From Campylobacter concisus (GTDB taxonomy: Bacteria > Campylobacterota > Campylobacteria > Campylobacterales > Campylobacteraceae): a DNA stretch of 64,000 nucleotides. The notes under the pieces were generated by a model, which was not told the origin of the DNA, did not search any database, and was given only the letters and a program-made list of their open reading frames with translations. The stretch spans positions 94,721 through 158,720 of the forward strand of contig NZ_PPCE01000006.1 in NCBI RefSeq assembly GCF_002913715.1, written 5' to 3'. A program made the translations under genes and the position numbers. Shown piece by piece: positions 1 to 10,282 of the stretch (positions within the stretch are counted from its first letter, which is position 1; every line of letters starts with the position of its first letter).

Positions 1-725
1 TTAATCGTTGTTGCAAGCTTATCATCGCTTTGTTCGATGCGTTCGATCGTGCTTTTGCTAGCTTTTTGCCCAAGTCTATTAAGTACTTCTGCTACAGCTC
101 TTGGACCGCCAACTTCGACTTTGTATGATGTAAGACTTTCAAGCTTGCCCTCAAGCACAGTTGAAACACGCTTAATTACCGATGGACTAATATCACCAAG
201 ATTTGCCATCCTGATCACGACTTCGCTTCTTAACTCATCTGAGAAAAAGCTAAGCGTTTCAGCAGCACTTGTTGAGTCCATATGAGCTAGTATTAGCGCG
301 ATGGTTTGAGGGTGCTCTTTTATGATAAAGTCTGCAAGCTGTTGTGGTTTTATCTTATCAAGATAGCCAAAGCTTTTTGAGTTTTCCATGCTTTTTGCAA
401 GCTTGTCTAAAATTTTCTGAGCAGCTTCTGGACCAAATGTGCGGTAAAGAATTTCTTTTGCGTACTCTAAACCGCCACTTCTCATATATTGATTTGACTG
501 CATTAATGCGTAAAATTCTTCTAGTACAGCGCTTGCGACTTGCTTATCAATATTTTTCGCAGTTGCGATATAGCCTGAAATTTCAGTGATGACATCAACA
601 TCCATGTGAGAAAAAATAAGAGCAGTTGCCTCTTCGCCAAGCTGAATCAGCAAAATAGCAATCTTTTCAGGCATCGATAGATCATCATAAATCATTTTTT
701 GCTTGTCATTTAGCTTTATTGACAT
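1..725 (-). CDS. fliG: Flagellar motor switch protein FliG (3' end cut by window edge)
   Basis: About 241 codons are present; the C-terminal third lies beyond base 1. FliG sits on the cytoplasmic face of the MS ring, and its missing C-terminal domain would contact the MotA stator. The visible protein begins MSIKLNDKQKMIYDDLSMPE and has the FliG N-terminal and middle domains, including an EHPQT segment typical of the middle domain. The ATG shares one base with the fliF stop (TGATG), so translation is probably coupled to fliF, its ring partner. Identity is secure from sequence and neighbour; only completeness is unknown. Confidence 0.96.
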   Translation of the reverse strand, partial: MSIKLNDKQKMIYDDLSMPEKIAILLIQLGEEATALIFSHMDVDVITEISGYIATAKNIDKQVASAVLEEFYALMQSNQYMRSGGLEYAKEILYRTFGPEAAQKILDKLAKSMENSKSFGYLDKIKPQQLADFIIKEHPQTIALILAHMDSTSAAETLSFFSDELRSEVVIRMANLGDISPSVIKRVSTVLEGKLESLTSYKVEVGGPRAVAEVLNRLGQKASKSTIERIEQSDDKLATTI

Positions 726-2422
726 CAAATTTCCTTACGCATATTAAAGTCGCTGTCATTTTTTACCATATCTTGAAGTAGCATTGCTATCTCTTCGTTT
801 CTTTCTGTGATGACTGCTCTCATTTTCTCAAGTAAAACATCGTATTTTAGTTCATCTTCATTAAACTCGCCACTAAGTCCTAGCTGCTCTTCGACCTTTT
901 TGCGAGCAGCTTTAAATTTCTCAAGTGTATCTTCAGCATCTACCTCAATATCTTCAAGGCCATCTTGAACTTGCTCCTCTTCTTCTTTTGTCTCTTCAAG
1001 CATCTTTTGCATAAATGGCACAATGACTTTTTTATAGAAAATATAAAGCAACAATGCTGCGAAAATATATTTTAACAGCGGCATAAATGGCACTACATAG
1101 TTATTCACAAAGCCATCCATCTTCTCACTAGCGCTTATATCTTTGCCGGTTTTAAACTCAAAGTTATCTAAACTTACTTCATCGTCCCTATTTTGGTTAT
1201 AGCCGATTGATTGTTTGATTAAATTTGTGATTGACTCTCTTTGCTCTTTGGTAAGTGGGGCAAATTCAAGCTCGCCAGTTGGCTTGCCGTCTTTGTCTTT
1301 TTTGCTCTGATAAAGTCCGTCTATAACGACAGCCGCACTCACTCTATTTATGCTAGCAAACTGCCCTTTGACATTTGTCACTTTCTTTGAAATTTCGTAG
1401 TTTGTCTGCTGCGAGCTTTTGTTGTACTGCTCTTTTAAAGTGCTATCATCTAGCCCTTGAACAGGGCCTACGTTGCTAACCGCACCTGGCACGCCGCCCA
1501 CTTCATTTGGAGCTGAGCCTTGGCGTTTTTCCTCGATATTACTTTCACTTCTTACGACGTTATTTGGGTCATAAACCTCGCTTTTTGTATCTTTTTTATC
1601 AAAGTCAAAGTCGATATTTACCTTTGCTACGACCTTATCTGCTCCGCCCACGATAGGAGCTAGCACATTTACGATCTTTTGCTCATAGTTATTTTCAAAC
1701 TCGCGCTTATAGCGTATCTGCTGAGCTATAGCATCACTATCAAACTCACCGTCTTCATCGCCAAGTGCGACGCCATCTTGATTGATGATCTTTACATTTT
1801 CTGTGCTTAAATTTGTAACAGAGGCAGCGACAAGGTTTTTAATGCCAAAAATTTGCTTTGCGTTTAGGCTAACGCCTGGCTTTAGCTCAACAACGATAGA
1901 CGCTGTTGGAAGTGCTTGACGCTCAGTAAAAACGCTCTCTTTAGGGATAGCGATACGAACAGTCGCTTTTTGGATAGACGAGAGGCTCTCGATCGTTCTA
2001 GCTAGTTCGCCCTCAAGCGCTCTTTGAAATTTTACTCTTTGCTCGGCATCGGTCGCGCCAAATTCTTGCTTATCAAAAATTTCAAAACCGATTTTGCTCT
2101 CTTTTGGTATTCCAAGCGTTGCAACAGCGATACGCTCTTTATAGACATCGCTCGTTGGCACAAGGATAGTGCCTTCGTTTGCTAATTTATATTTAATTCC
2201 ATCTTTGTTTAGCTGATCAAGTATTAAGGCAGAATCATTTGGGCTAATATTTTCAAAAAGGACGCCGTAACCTGCAAAATTTTCATTTTTGCTTTTATAG
2301 AGTGTTAAAAATACCAAAAATGCCACGACCAAGACGATCGAGCTAGCAGCAACGATTTTTTGCTTTAATGAAAGCTTTTGATAAATTTGACTTATTTGAT
2401 GAAGTAATGCTTTAAAATCCAT
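725..2422 (-). CDS. fliF: Flagellar MS-ring protein FliF
   Basis: Codes for 565 residues, the usual length for FliF. It has an N-terminal membrane segment (about residues 25-43), ring-building domains, a long variable periplasmic part, a second membrane segment near residues 445-465 and an acidic cytoplasmic tail that binds FliG. FliF forms the inner-membrane base of the flagellum and housing of the export gate. The gene follows hisC with a 4-bp gap and overlaps fliG, the order known from other Campylobacter, so it probably depends at least partly on the lysA-side promoter. Confidence 0.97.
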   Translation of the reverse strand: MDFKALLHQISQIYQKLSLKQKIVAASSIVLVVAFLVFLTLYKSKNENFAGYGVLFENISPNDSALILDQLNKDGIKYKLANEGTILVPTSDVYKERIAVATLGIPKESKIGFEIFDKQEFGATDAEQRVKFQRALEGELARTIESLSSIQKATVRIAIPKESVFTERQALPTASIVVELKPGVSLNAKQIFGIKNLVAASVTNLSTENVKIINQDGVALGDEDGEFDSDAIAQQIRYKREFENNYEQKIVNVLAPIVGGADKVVAKVNIDFDFDKKDTKSEVYDPNNVVRSESNIEEKRQGSAPNEVGGVPGAVSNVGPVQGLDDSTLKEQYNKSSQQTNYEISKKVTNVKGQFASINRVSAAVVIDGLYQSKKDKDGKPTGELEFAPLTKEQRESITNLIKQSIGYNQNRDDEVSLDNFEFKTGKDISASEKMDGFVNNYVVPFMPLLKYIFAALLLYIFYKKVIVPFMQKMLEETKEEEEQVQDGLEDIEVDAEDTLEKFKAARKKVEEQLGLSGEFNEDELKYDVLLEKMRAVITERNEEIAMLLQDMVKNDSDFNMRKEI

Positions 2423-2426
2423 ATTC

Positions 2427-3524
2427 CTACTTTAAAATTTGCTTTAATTCTTCAAAAACTCTATCATTTTGCCAGCTAAGGCCGATGGTGATTCTCACCG
2501 CATTTAAGGCGTAGCTTTTTAGATCTCGCAAAATTATACCCTTTTTTAGCATCTTTTCGCATATCTGGCTTGATTTTGGCTCGTTAAATTTAAAAGTTAT
2601 GAAATTCGTATAGCTTGGGATAAATTCTATGCCATTTTGCTCTGCAAATTCTTCATATCTCTTCATTTGCTCGAAGTTATTTTGCATGGTTTGCTGCACA
2701 AACTCATCATCTCCAAGTGCTACTATCGCGGCTCTTAGGCTTGGGGTTGTGATATTAAATGGAGCTCTTAGTTTTGAGAGAGCGCCTATTATCTCTTCAT
2801 TTGCTACGCCGTATCCTACGCGCATGCCACCAAGTGCGTAAGCCTTTGAAAATGTTCCAAGATAGATGACATTTTTAAGCTTAGCCACATCACTTGGCCT
2901 TATCTCTTTTTTGCTATCTTTAAATTTAGCAAATTCGTTGTAGGCACAATCAAGCACCACAAGTGTATTTTCATCAATCTTTTCTATAAATTTAAATATC
3001 TCTTCAGCATCTAAACACTCACCCAAAGGGTTGTTTGGCATACATAGAAAAATGACTGAAATTTCATCTTTTTTTGCATTGTAAATTTCCAAAAATTCAT
3101 TTAGATCGTGCCCCATGCTCTTTGTGCGATAAATTTTTGCTCCAGTTTGCTTTGCATAAATTTCATACATTGCAAAGGTCACACCAGCCATCAAAACACC
3201 GCTTTGTTTGTTTGCTTTTGCGTGCAGTGCGTATTCTATGATCTGGTCGCTTCCGGAGCCGATTATCAAATTTTTACTAGTTACGCCAAATTTTTTAGCC
3301 AGCCCTTCTTTTAGTTCAAAATAGCTGTCGTCTGGATATAGATGCGCTTTTTTAGCGGCCTCTTTTAGTGCCTCCTCTACGCGTTTGCTAGTGCCAAAAG
3401 GATTTTCGTTGCTAGCTAGCTTGATTACATCTTTTGCCTCGATACCAAATTCTCTAACTACAAGTTCGATCGGCTTTCCAGCCTCATAATTAACTAAATC
3501 ATCTAAAAAATCATTAAACTTCAT
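2427..3524 (-). CDS. hisC: Histidinol-phosphate aminotransferase
   Basis: 365-residue fold-type I PLP aminotransferase that converts imidazole-acetol phosphate to histidinol phosphate in histidine synthesis. The N-terminal ASNENPFG motif (about 37-44), PNNPLG (163-168) and the Schiff-base lysine in FSKAYALGG (K227) are all present. The ATG overlaps the pheA stop by one base (TAATG). Many HisC enzymes also act on aromatic amino acids. Placement right after pheA makes a dual role in Phe/Tyr synthesis plausible, but this is inference. Confidence 0.93.
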   Translation of the reverse strand: MKFNDFLDDLVNYEAGKPIELVVREFGIEAKDVIKLASNENPFGTSKRVEEALKEAAKKAHLYPDDSYFELKEGLAKKFGVTSKNLIIGSGSDQIIEYALHAKANKQSGVLMAGVTFAMYEIYAKQTGAKIYRTKSMGHDLNEFLEIYNAKKDEISVIFLCMPNNPLGECLDAEEIFKFIEKIDENTLVVLDCAYNEFAKFKDSKKEIRPSDVAKLKNVIYLGTFSKAYALGGMRVGYGVANEEIIGALSKLRAPFNITTPSLRAAIVALGDDEFVQQTMQNNFEQMKRYEEFAEQNGIEFIPSYTNFITFKFNEPKSSQICEKMLKKGIILRDLKSYALNAVRITIGLSWQNDRVFEELKQILK

Positions 3525-4603
3525 TACTCTTCTCCGTTTAAATAACTTCCTAACCAGCTTATCTCAGCACCGCTCTCTTTTGCGAGTTCAAAGGCATTTT
3601 GTACCTTCTCATCGTCGATATGTCCTTCAAAATCAAGATAAAACATTGACTTAAATTCGCGCTGTTTTATAGGGCGTGACTCAAGTTTTGTGATATTGAT
3701 ATTTTCATTTTTAAAGATAGAAAGTAGATCAGCAAGGCGTCCTGGACTGTGATCAGTCTTTGCAAGGATTGAAGTTTTTGAGTTTTCAACCTTGGCGTTT
3801 TTAAAATCGCTTAAAATCAAAAACCTCGTTCTATTTGCCATATTGTCTTCAATCGTCTCATAGACGATTGGCACGTTATAAATTTTTGCTGCAATCTTTG
3901 AGCAAATGGCGGCTGAGTTTCTATCCATTGATGCCATATATGCAGCTGCTGCGGTTGATTTTGCTGGAACAAATTCAATTTCGTTTAGCATATGATCTTC
4001 TAAAAATTTACGGCATTGATTATACCCTTGCGGATGTGAATAAATTCGCTTTATATCTTTTAAATTTTCATTTATGCTAACAAAGCTGTGATGGATATCC
4101 ACATAAAGCTCAGCAACTATTTTTATATCGCTAAATTTACTCAAACAATCAAGCGTAGCACCAACAGCGCCTTCGGTGTTGTTTTCAATAGGCACAACGC
4201 CGTATTTTGCCTCTTTTTGAGCTAATTTTGTAAAAACTGCCTCGATCGTAGCAAGTGGCAAATATGAACTCATCGCACCAAATCTACTCTGAGCCGCCTG
4301 ATGCGTGTAAGTGCCTTCAGGTCCTAGATAGACGATCTTTTGAGGCATTTCTAAATTTCTACTTACAGCAAAAATTTCAAGATAAATGGCCTCGATCGCA
4401 GCTTTATTTAAAGCTTTGTCTTTGCTAAGACTAGTTAAGCGGTTTATGATAGCTCGCTCGCGTTCAGGACGATATATGGGCGTTCCGCTAGTTTGTTTTA
4501 GCTTGCCGATTTGTTCAACTAAAATCATCCTTTCATTTAGTTTATTTAAGATGAGATCATCGATCGCATCGATCTCTTTTCTAAGCTCTTTTAGCTCTTG
4601 CAT
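3524..4603 (-). CDS. pheA: Bifunctional chorismate mutase / prephenate dehydratase
   Basis: 359 residues. Residues 1-90 form an AroQ-type chorismate mutase helix bundle (starts [15 protein letters not shown]). About 92-270 is the prephenate dehydratase domain ([13 protein letters not shown]; the NRTRFLIL segment carries the TRF motif), and the C-terminal ~80 residues form an ACT domain with the ESRP motif that binds phenylalanine for feedback control. It catalyses chorismate to prephenate to phenylpyruvate. Its start overlaps the lysA end by 23 bp and its stop touches hisC, so the three form one tight operon. Confidence 0.96.
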   Translation of the reverse strand: MQELKELRKEIDAIDDLILNKLNERMILVEQIGKLKQTSGTPIYRPERERAIINRLTSLSKDKALNKAAIEAIYLEIFAVSRNLEMPQKIVYLGPEGTYTHQAAQSRFGAMSSYLPLATIEAVFTKLAQKEAKYGVVPIENNTEGAVGATLDCLSKFSDIKIVAELYVDIHHSFVSINENLKDIKRIYSHPQGYNQCRKFLEDHMLNEIEFVPAKSTAAAAYMASMDRNSAAICSKIAAKIYNVPIVYETIEDNMANRTRFLILSDFKNAKVENSKTSILAKTDHSPGRLADLLSIFKNENINITKLESRPIKQREFKSMFYLDFEGHIDDEKVQNAFELAKESGAEISWLGSYLNGEE

Positions 4604-5810
4604 CAGCGCTCTCCAAAAATTCTATCTCAGGTGCCACGACATCTTCAAAGCTCTCACGTCTTCTTATAAGTCTATCTTTGCCATCAAGCACGCAAACTTC
4701 AGCGGCTCTGTTTCTTGTGTTGTAGTTTGAACTCATGCTAAATCCATAAGCCCCAGCCCCTTTAACCACGATGATATCGCCACTATCGCACTCTGGTAGC
4801 TCTATATCTTTTGCTAAAAAATCGCCACTTTCACAAACTGGACCGACCACGTCACAAACACCTAAATTTTTATCCTTGCCACAAACAAAAATTTCATGAT
4901 GAGCACCATAAAGGCTTGGTCTAATAAGATCATTCATCGCGCCATCAGTGATGACAAATCTCTTTTTGCCGTTAAATTTCTCATATAAAACACTTGCGAC
5001 AAAGTAGCCAGCATTACCAACAATGAAGCGCCCTGGCTCGCAAACGATAGTTGCGTCTTGACCCTTTAGCGCGCCTAAAATTCCTTGTGCGTAGTCATAT
5101 AAATTTATCTCTTTTTCATCGTTATAGATGATGCCAAGTCCGCCACCAACATCAAAAAATTTGATGTCTATCTCAAGCGCTCTTAGCTCTCTTAAAAGCT
5201 CGCTAACAATATTTGCAGCATCTATTATCGGGCTAAGTGATGTTAGCTGAGAGCCGATATGAAAATGTATACCAGTTGGCTCAAGAGAGTCTGAAGCTTT
5301 AGCGTGGATGTACATTCTTTTAGCTGTTTCAGCATCAACGCCAAATTTATTTTCATTTAGCCCTGTCGAGATATATGGGTGAGTTTTTGCATCGACACCT
5401 GGATTTACTCTAATGCTAATTCTTGCCTTTAAGTTTAGCCCTTTTGCGATCTCCTCAAGCCTTAAAAGTTCAGCAAAACTCTCAACATTTATGAGTAAAA
5501 TTTCATTTTTTAAAGCCTCTTTTAACTCTTCATCGCTCTTGCCAACACCGCTAAAAATGATCTGATATCTCTTTGCGCCTGCTAAAAGTGCTCTTTTTAC
5601 TTCGCCAATGCTAACACAATCAAATCCAGCTCCAAGGTCGGCTAGAAATTTCAAAACACTTAGATTTGAGTTTGCTTTCACCGCATAACAAATGAGAGAT
5701 TTTCTAGCAAAAAATGCATTCTTTAGTGCTTCATAGCGGTTTTTTATGTGGTTAAAATCATAAATGTAAAGTGGGGTTTTGTATCTACGTGCAAGCTCTT
5801 TAAAATCCAT
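4581..5810 (-). CDS. lysA: Diaminopimelate decarboxylase
   Basis: 409-residue fold-type III PLP decarboxylase that makes L-lysine from meso-diaminopimelate. The PLP lysine is K45 in CYAVKANSN, the glycine-rich phosphate-binding segment is FDVGGGLG (about 218-225), and the C-terminal CESGD motif supplies the active-site cysteine. It is first in the lysA-pheA-hisC-fliF-fliG string and has its own extended -10 promoter upstream. The last 23 bp overlap the pheA start. Confidence 0.96.
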   Translation of the reverse strand: MDFKELARRYKTPLYIYDFNHIKNRYEALKNAFFARKSLICYAVKANSNLSVLKFLADLGAGFDCVSIGEVKRALLAGAKRYQIIFSGVGKSDEELKEALKNEILLINVESFAELLRLEEIAKGLNLKARISIRVNPGVDAKTHPYISTGLNENKFGVDAETAKRMYIHAKASDSLEPTGIHFHIGSQLTSLSPIIDAANIVSELLRELRALEIDIKFFDVGGGLGIIYNDEKEINLYDYAQGILGALKGQDATIVCEPGRFIVGNAGYFVASVLYEKFNGKKRFVITDGAMNDLIRPSLYGAHHEIFVCGKDKNLGVCDVVGPVCESGDFLAKDIELPECDSGDIIVVKGAGAYGFSMSSNYNTRNRAAEVCVLDGKDRLIRRRESFEDVVAPEIEFLESADARAKRA

Positions 5811-5836
5811 AAAATAGCCTTTATTAAAATGGCTTG

Positions 5837-5844
5837 ATTTTACA
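5837..5844 (-). promoter_or_regulatory. Extended -10 promoter for the lysA-pheA-hisC-fliF-fliG string
   Basis: On the minus strand the lysA/lptFG spacer contains TGTAAAAT, 27-34 bp upstream of the lysA ATG. Campylobacter housekeeping promoters rely on a TG-extended TAwAAT -10 with a weak -35, which this fits. Position and motif are seen; activity is inferred. Confidence 0.5.
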
Positions 5845-5865
5845 AAAAGCTTGCCAAAATTTGGC

Positions 5866-6930
5866 TTAACGATGCGATTTTATGAGATAAATGGCGTATG
5901 CAAAAAGTAAAATGACCGGTAAAACTATACCAATCTCTGGCAAGATTACAGAAGTTTGTGCAAATTTTGCAAGAATAAAGAGCAGCCCCCAAACGACAAG
6001 AGTTATCACAACAAAAATAAAAGTCGAAAGCGCAAGATTAAAAAATCTACCAGTTACAGGCAAATGATAGTAAAAAATGAGCAACAAAAATGGTGCAAAA
6101 AATGGTGCGATAGCAAGGTTGTAAAAAGCTGTTTTTGCACTATCAAGGCCGATGCCTTCATTCTTAAATGTCTTTATAAAATTTATCGCATCTGGGATAT
6201 TAAATTTTGAGTTTTCAACACTAACAGCGCTTTCAATACTCTTTGGCTTAAAGCCTTTTAATGCATCTAAGCTATCACTTTGTATTTTATTAAAACCAGC
6301 TTCACCAAGCTCTAAAATTTGCGGCAAAAGAGTTTGATTAACATCTTTTAAAATCCACTCATTGTCTTTAAAATTAGCGTGATTTGCAAATGTAGTTGAG
6401 AGTAAATTTGTGCCATTTATCTCAAAAATTCTAACATCATTTGCTATTTGATTCACAGAATTTAGCTCTTTTATGTAGATAAATTTGCCTTCAAACTTTA
6501 AAAACGAATCATTTGTGCTTTTTGAAAAAGCCGTATTTTTAGCGATGCTTTTTTGATAGTCGTGCGCATAGGCAAATGGAGTAAAATTTAAGCCAACATA
6601 AAAAATAGTTACAAAAAGCGCAATAAAAAATGGTGGAAAAATTAGACTATTTTTACTAATACCAAGTGCATAAAAGCTGATTAGCTCGTTTGATCTAACC
6701 ATATTTACATGTAAAATTATTAGTGCAAAAATAAGCGAAAGTGGCAAAACGTAGCTAATGGCACTTAGCGCAGTAAGCCCAACATAAAGGAGCTGAAGGT
6801 TAGCAGATGGTGGCAGATCTTTTAAATTTGTAAGTAGATCGATACCAACATAAAATAATTCAAGCGCTAAAAATACGATAAAAAAAGATTTTATATAGAC
6901 CCAGCCAACGTATCTGGCGTATAGTTTCAT
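5866..6930 (-). CDS. LptF/LptG-family lipopolysaccharide export permease
   Basis: 354 residues with three N-terminal membrane helices (about 10-30, 50-75, 95-115), a central beta-rich periplasmic part (about 130-260) and three C-terminal helices (about 265-350). This is the layout of the YjgP/YjgQ (LptF/LptG) subunits that, with the LptB ATPase, extract lipopolysaccharide or lipooligosaccharide from the inner membrane. Its ATG overlaps the pth stop (ATGA). In C. jejuni the equivalent gene also lies between pth and lysA. Whether this is LptF or LptG I cannot decide from sequence alone. Confidence 0.88.
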   Translation of the reverse strand: MKLYARYVGWVYIKSFFIVFLALELFYVGIDLLTNLKDLPPSANLQLLYVGLTALSAISYVLPLSLIFALIILHVNMVRSNELISFYALGISKNSLIFPPFFIALFVTIFYVGLNFTPFAYAHDYQKSIAKNTAFSKSTNDSFLKFEGKFIYIKELNSVNQIANDVRIFEINGTNLLSTTFANHANFKDNEWILKDVNQTLLPQILELGEAGFNKIQSDSLDALKGFKPKSIESAVSVENSKFNIPDAINFIKTFKNEGIGLDSAKTAFYNLAIAPFFAPFLLLIFYYHLPVTGRFFNLALSTFIFVVITLVVWGLLFILAKFAQTSVILPEIGIVLPVILLFAYAIYLIKSHR

Positions 6931-7475
6931 TTGATAAGACCTTTTTTTACTGTAAATTTTTGTGAAATTTCATTAATATCACTCTTTAGTAGCTCGCAAA
7001 CTGCATTTTTTGTGTAGGCCAAAATTTCATCTAAAGCCTTTTTCTCCTCATCACTAAACTCTCCAAGGACAAAATTTTTAGCATCACCAAGGTGTCCAAT
7101 GCCAACACGCACCCTTTCGTACTCGTTGCCTATTAGTCCATCGATCGATTTTATACCGTTATGCCCGCCGCTACTACCGCCTTTTTTAAATTTAACTGCA
7201 CCAAAACTAAGATCAAGGTCATCGTGTATTACGATTATTCTATCTGGTTTATAAAAGTCTTTTACCGCTTTTACACTTTGTCCTGAGAGGTTCATAAAAG
7301 TTGTTGGTTTTAGCAAGATAATGTCGTTAAATTTAAAAACTTCGCCTTGGAATTTGGCTGAGCTAACATCTTTGTAATTTGAGTCTTTTAGGAGATCTAT
7401 AAGCATAAAGCCTATATTGTGTCTAGTGTTTTCATATTTGGAGCCAGGATTTCCCAGCCCCGCTATTAGTGTCAC
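6927..7475 (-). CDS. pth: Peptidyl-tRNA hydrolase
   Basis: 182 residues, normal bacterial Pth length. It recycles peptidyl-tRNAs that drop off ribosomes by cleaving the ester bond. The signature GLGNPGSKYENTRHNIGF (residues 6-23) includes the catalytic histidine; KPTTFMNLSG and the VIHDDLDL motif with the catalytic aspartate follow. It is co-directional with rplY 11 bp upstream and overlaps the downstream permease gene by 4 bp. Confidence 0.97.
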   Translation of the reverse strand: MTLIAGLGNPGSKYENTRHNIGFMLIDLLKDSNYKDVSSAKFQGEVFKFNDIILLKPTTFMNLSGQSVKAVKDFYKPDRIIVIHDDLDLSFGAVKFKKGGSSGGHNGIKSIDGLIGNEYERVRVGIGHLGDAKNFVLGEFSDEEKKALDEILAYTKNAVCELLKSDINEISQKFTVKKGLIK

Positions 7476-7486
7476 AAAAGCCCTTT

Positions 7487-8023
7487 TTATTTAGCTTTAA
7501 TAACTCCAAGTACCGCAACACGGTCAGCGTCTACAATAGTAACGCCTTTAGGAGCTGTGATGTCACGAACCAAAATAGTATCGTCGATGTCAAGTTTGCT
7601 TACATCAACGTCAAATGAATTTGGTAAATTTTCAGCTGTACATTTTACGCAAAGACGTCTTTTTGATTGGATCAAAACGCCCTTATTTTTAAGACCAATA
7701 GGTGTTCCAACTGGCTTAACTGGGATCATATATTTTGATAAAACGCCTGGAAGTGCTACTTTTAGATCTACGTGTTTAAGATCACTTGTAACAACATCTC
7801 TTTGGTAATCAACAATAACGACATTATAAACTTTTCCGCCTACTTTTACATCAAAAGCAAGGCTCTCTTTTTTGCGTGCTTCTTTAATAAAATCATTTAC
7901 TTTAAAAGCAGCTGCAACATTCTCTAATCCCTTGCCATAAATGTTGGCGATTAGATAACCATCTCTTCTCAAAGCCTTCGCAGACTTCTTACCGATACTC
8001 TCTCTAACGATTCCTTCTAACAT
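7487..8023 (-). CDS. rplY: 50S ribosomal protein L25 (Ctc family)
   Basis: 178 residues. The N-terminal ~90 residues are the L25 domain that binds 5S rRNA (begins [20 protein letters not shown]), followed by a beta-rich Ctc/TL5-type extension ending near residue 178. This two-domain form is usual in Campylobacterota. It is first in an rplY-pth-lptFG operon with a good ribosome site (GAAAGG) and an upstream promoter. Confidence 0.95.
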   Translation of the reverse strand: MLEGIVRESIGKKSAKALRRDGYLIANIYGKGLENVAAAFKVNDFIKEARKKESLAFDVKVGGKVYNVVIVDYQRDVVTSDLKHVDLKVALPGVLSKYMIPVKPVGTPIGLKNKGVLIQSKRRLCVKCTAENLPNSFDVDVSKLDIDDTILVRDITAPKGVTIVDADRVAVLGVIKAK

Positions 8024-8053
8024 CGTTTTCCTTTCATAAAAAAATAGGTGCTG

Positions 8054-8062
8054 ATTTTATCC
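8054..8062 (-). promoter_or_regulatory. -10 box for the rplY-pth-lptFG operon
   Basis: The minus strand reads TTGGATAAAAT about 30 bp upstream of the rplY ATG; TAAAAT occupies 8054-8059. It matches the relaxed Campylobacter -10. No convincing -35 is visible, as is common in this genus. Confidence 0.45.
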
Positions 8063-8141
8063 AATGCTTTATAAATTTCACATAAAGCTTATTTAAGAAT
8101 GATCGCTTCTGCTGTTTGTGTATTAGCTTGGGCTTCTTTGT

Positions 8142-9134
8142 TTAAAGTGATTTCATAATATCATCAAATGCTGATACAAACTGCTTTAAACCATCGCTTA
8201 ATAAATCTTTATAAACGACATTTATATCTATCTCATTATTTTTTATAATCTGGAAAAAGCTTGAGATATTTTCTTTACTAGGTACATTTTTTGCCTCTGC
8301 TTTTTCTTTTATAAATTCTTTTATCGTCTCTATTGGTGCTGTATTTATAGAATTTTTATACATTAGCTCTCTAACGTAATAATCCCCTCTTAAACCACCA
8401 CCTTTTACACCTGTACTTGCAAAAAGTGTTCTTATATTTTCTAGTCCAAAATCTTCAATCAGGTGGTATATATTCGCAGCATTCATTATGCCAATTTGTC
8501 CTGTTGGCAAGCTCTTTGCAGCCATAACTTCATCAAGCTTTCTATCAAATCTACTTACAAAAACACTTATCACACCTTTTGGCATAGTAGTATCTATAAA
8601 GCGACTTGCATAAGCCTTACTGCCTTCTTTAAATGCTTCAAGGCAGTTTTTAGCCTGATCTGGTGAAAATATAAGCGTAGCATTTACACTAATTCCCCTT
8701 GCCATAAGCGCGCTCATCGCCTCATAACCATCTTTTGTAGCTGGAATTTTTATCATAACATTTGGCATTGATATTAGATTATAAAGCCTGATACCTTCTT
8801 CTATCGTTGCGGCTGTATCGTCACTTAAATTTGGATCAACCTCAATGCTTACAAAGCCATCATCGCCGTTTGCATAATTCCTTAACATTTTACATGCTGC
8901 AATTTTTATATCTTGAGTAGCCAAAATTTCATAAAGATCTTTTGGATGGCGTTTATTGCTAGTTTCTATGATCTTTTTATAAGCAGGTGAAGCAAACGCT
9001 GTTTTAAAAATAGCTGGGTTGCTTGTAGCACCGTTTATAACATTATTTTTCAATAAAGAGTTAAATTCACTTTGTAAAAAATTTCTCTCTATAAAATCAC
9101 ACCAAAGAGAGAATTTAGCTTCGTTGTCATACAT
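8142..9134 (-). CDS. tal: Transaldolase
   Basis: 330-residue TIM-barrel transaldolase of the non-oxidative pentose phosphate pathway, moving a three-carbon dihydroxyacetone unit between sugar phosphates. Family motifs are GATSNPAIF (residues 34-42) and NVMIKIPAT with the Schiff-base lysine. It is separated by only 6 bp from serB upstream, so the two are probably cotranscribed. The same pairing occurs in C. jejuni. Confidence 0.95.
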   Translation of the reverse strand: MYDNEAKFSLWCDFIERNFLQSEFNSLLKNNVINGATSNPAIFKTAFASPAYKKIIETSNKRHPKDLYEILATQDIKIAACKMLRNYANGDDGFVSIEVDPNLSDDTAATIEEGIRLYNLISMPNVMIKIPATKDGYEAMSALMARGISVNATLIFSPDQAKNCLEAFKEGSKAYASRFIDTTMPKGVISVFVSRFDRKLDEVMAAKSLPTGQIGIMNAANIYHLIEDFGLENIRTLFASTGVKGGGLRGDYYVRELMYKNSINTAPIETIKEFIKEKAEAKNVPSKENISSFFQIIKNNEIDINVVYKDLLSDGLKQFVSAFDDIMKSL

Positions 9135-9140
9135 TAATTT

Positions 9141-9767
9141 CTACCTTATAAATTTTAAAATTTCACGCAAGTCTTTAACATCAACACAATGTGTCGCTTC
9201 TTTTTTTAAGATATCTTTTGCACAAAATGCAATGCTAAGGTCGCACTTTCTAAACATCGATATGTCATTGGCCCCGTCCCCAACACACATTATCTCATCC
9301 TTGCCTAAATTTAATAGTCCACACAAGCGGTCAATCATATCTCCCTTTGAACTACTAAACATCATCTCTCCGCCAACTTCACCACTTAAAATTCCATCTT
9401 TATGATGCAAGATATTTGCAAAATTTGCATCAAAATTAAGTTTTTTTTGCATTACATCGGTTGCATTGTGAAATCCACCACTAAAGACCACAACTTTGAT
9501 ACCTTTTTGCTTTAAAGCCTCTATTAGCTCGCCAGCTCCTGGCATTATGGGTAAATTTTTACAAATTTCATTTACTTTTAAAAGCGGCAATCCTTTTAAA
9601 AATTTTACTCTTTTTGTAAGACTTTCAAAAAAATCAAGCTCGCCATTCATCGAACGCTTAGTTATATTAGCTACTTCTTCACTAGCATTATTAGCGGCGG
9701 CGAGAATATCTATTGTCTCGCCGTCCATTATTGTAGAGTCAAAGTCAAAAACACAAAGTTTTATCAA
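9141..9767 (-). CDS. serB: Phosphoserine phosphatase
   Basis: 208-residue HAD-superfamily phosphatase, last step of serine synthesis. HAD motif I is FDFDSTIMDGE (aspartate nucleophile D8), motif II is VFSGGF, and motif III/IV is CVGDGANDISM. It follows cheW by 8 bp in the chemotaxis gene string, an order conserved in Campylobacter although the functions are unrelated. Confidence 0.95.
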   Translation of the reverse strand: MIKLCVFDFDSTIMDGETIDILAAANNASEEVANITKRSMNGELDFFESLTKRVKFLKGLPLLKVNEICKNLPIMPGAGELIEALKQKGIKVVVFSGGFHNATDVMQKKLNFDANFANILHHKDGILSGEVGGEMMFSSSKGDMIDRLCGLLNLGKDEIMCVGDGANDISMFRKCDLSIAFCAKDILKKEATHCVDVKDLREILKFIR

Positions 9768-9775
9768 GCTATACC

Positions 9776-10273
9776 CTAAAAATCACGTTTTAAAAGGCTT
9801 TCGACCTTTAAGATCGTAAGGATATTTTGATCGCGCTTACCGATACCATAAATCATGCCTTTGTCTTTTACTAAAGTCTCTGGTGGCGGATCGATCCTAT
9901 TACGGTCTATTCTGATAGCCTCCGTCAAGCGGTCTATCACAAAGCCAGCGATATTATCCGCATCTTTCATAACGATATATCTTGTGCTTGGGCTTTGTTT
10001 TGTGACATTTAGTGAAAAACGCTTACGCAAATCAATAAGCGGAATAACATTTCCACGTAGGTTAAACACGCCAAGAACGTAATCAGGTACACTAGGAACA
10101 CGTGTATATTCAATAGGTTTGATTATCTCTTGGATATTTAAAATAGGTATCGCGTACTCTTCCTCACCGACAACAAATCCTACTAGCTGAACTATATCCT
10201 CATTATTTTTTAACTCAGGACCATTTATTTGCTGTTTTTGTTTGCTTAAAACTTGATTTAGTTTATTGTTCAT
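9776..10273 (-). CDS. cheW: Chemotaxis coupling protein CheW
   Basis: 165 residues. The CheW domain (about residues 27-160) includes FVVGEEEYAIPI, TRVPSVPDYVLGVFNLRGNV and VIDRL, which match the fold that bridges chemoreceptors to the CheA kinase. It lies 9 bp after cheA and is the last chemotaxis gene of this operon. Confidence 0.96.
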   Translation of the reverse strand: MNNKLNQVLSKQKQQINGPELKNNEDIVQLVGFVVGEEEYAIPILNIQEIIKPIEYTRVPSVPDYVLGVFNLRGNVIPLIDLRKRFSLNVTKQSPSTRYIVMKDADNIAGFVIDRLTEAIRIDRNRIDPPPETLVKDKGMIYGIGKRDQNILTILKVESLLKRDF

Positions 10274-10282
10274 CCCTTACCC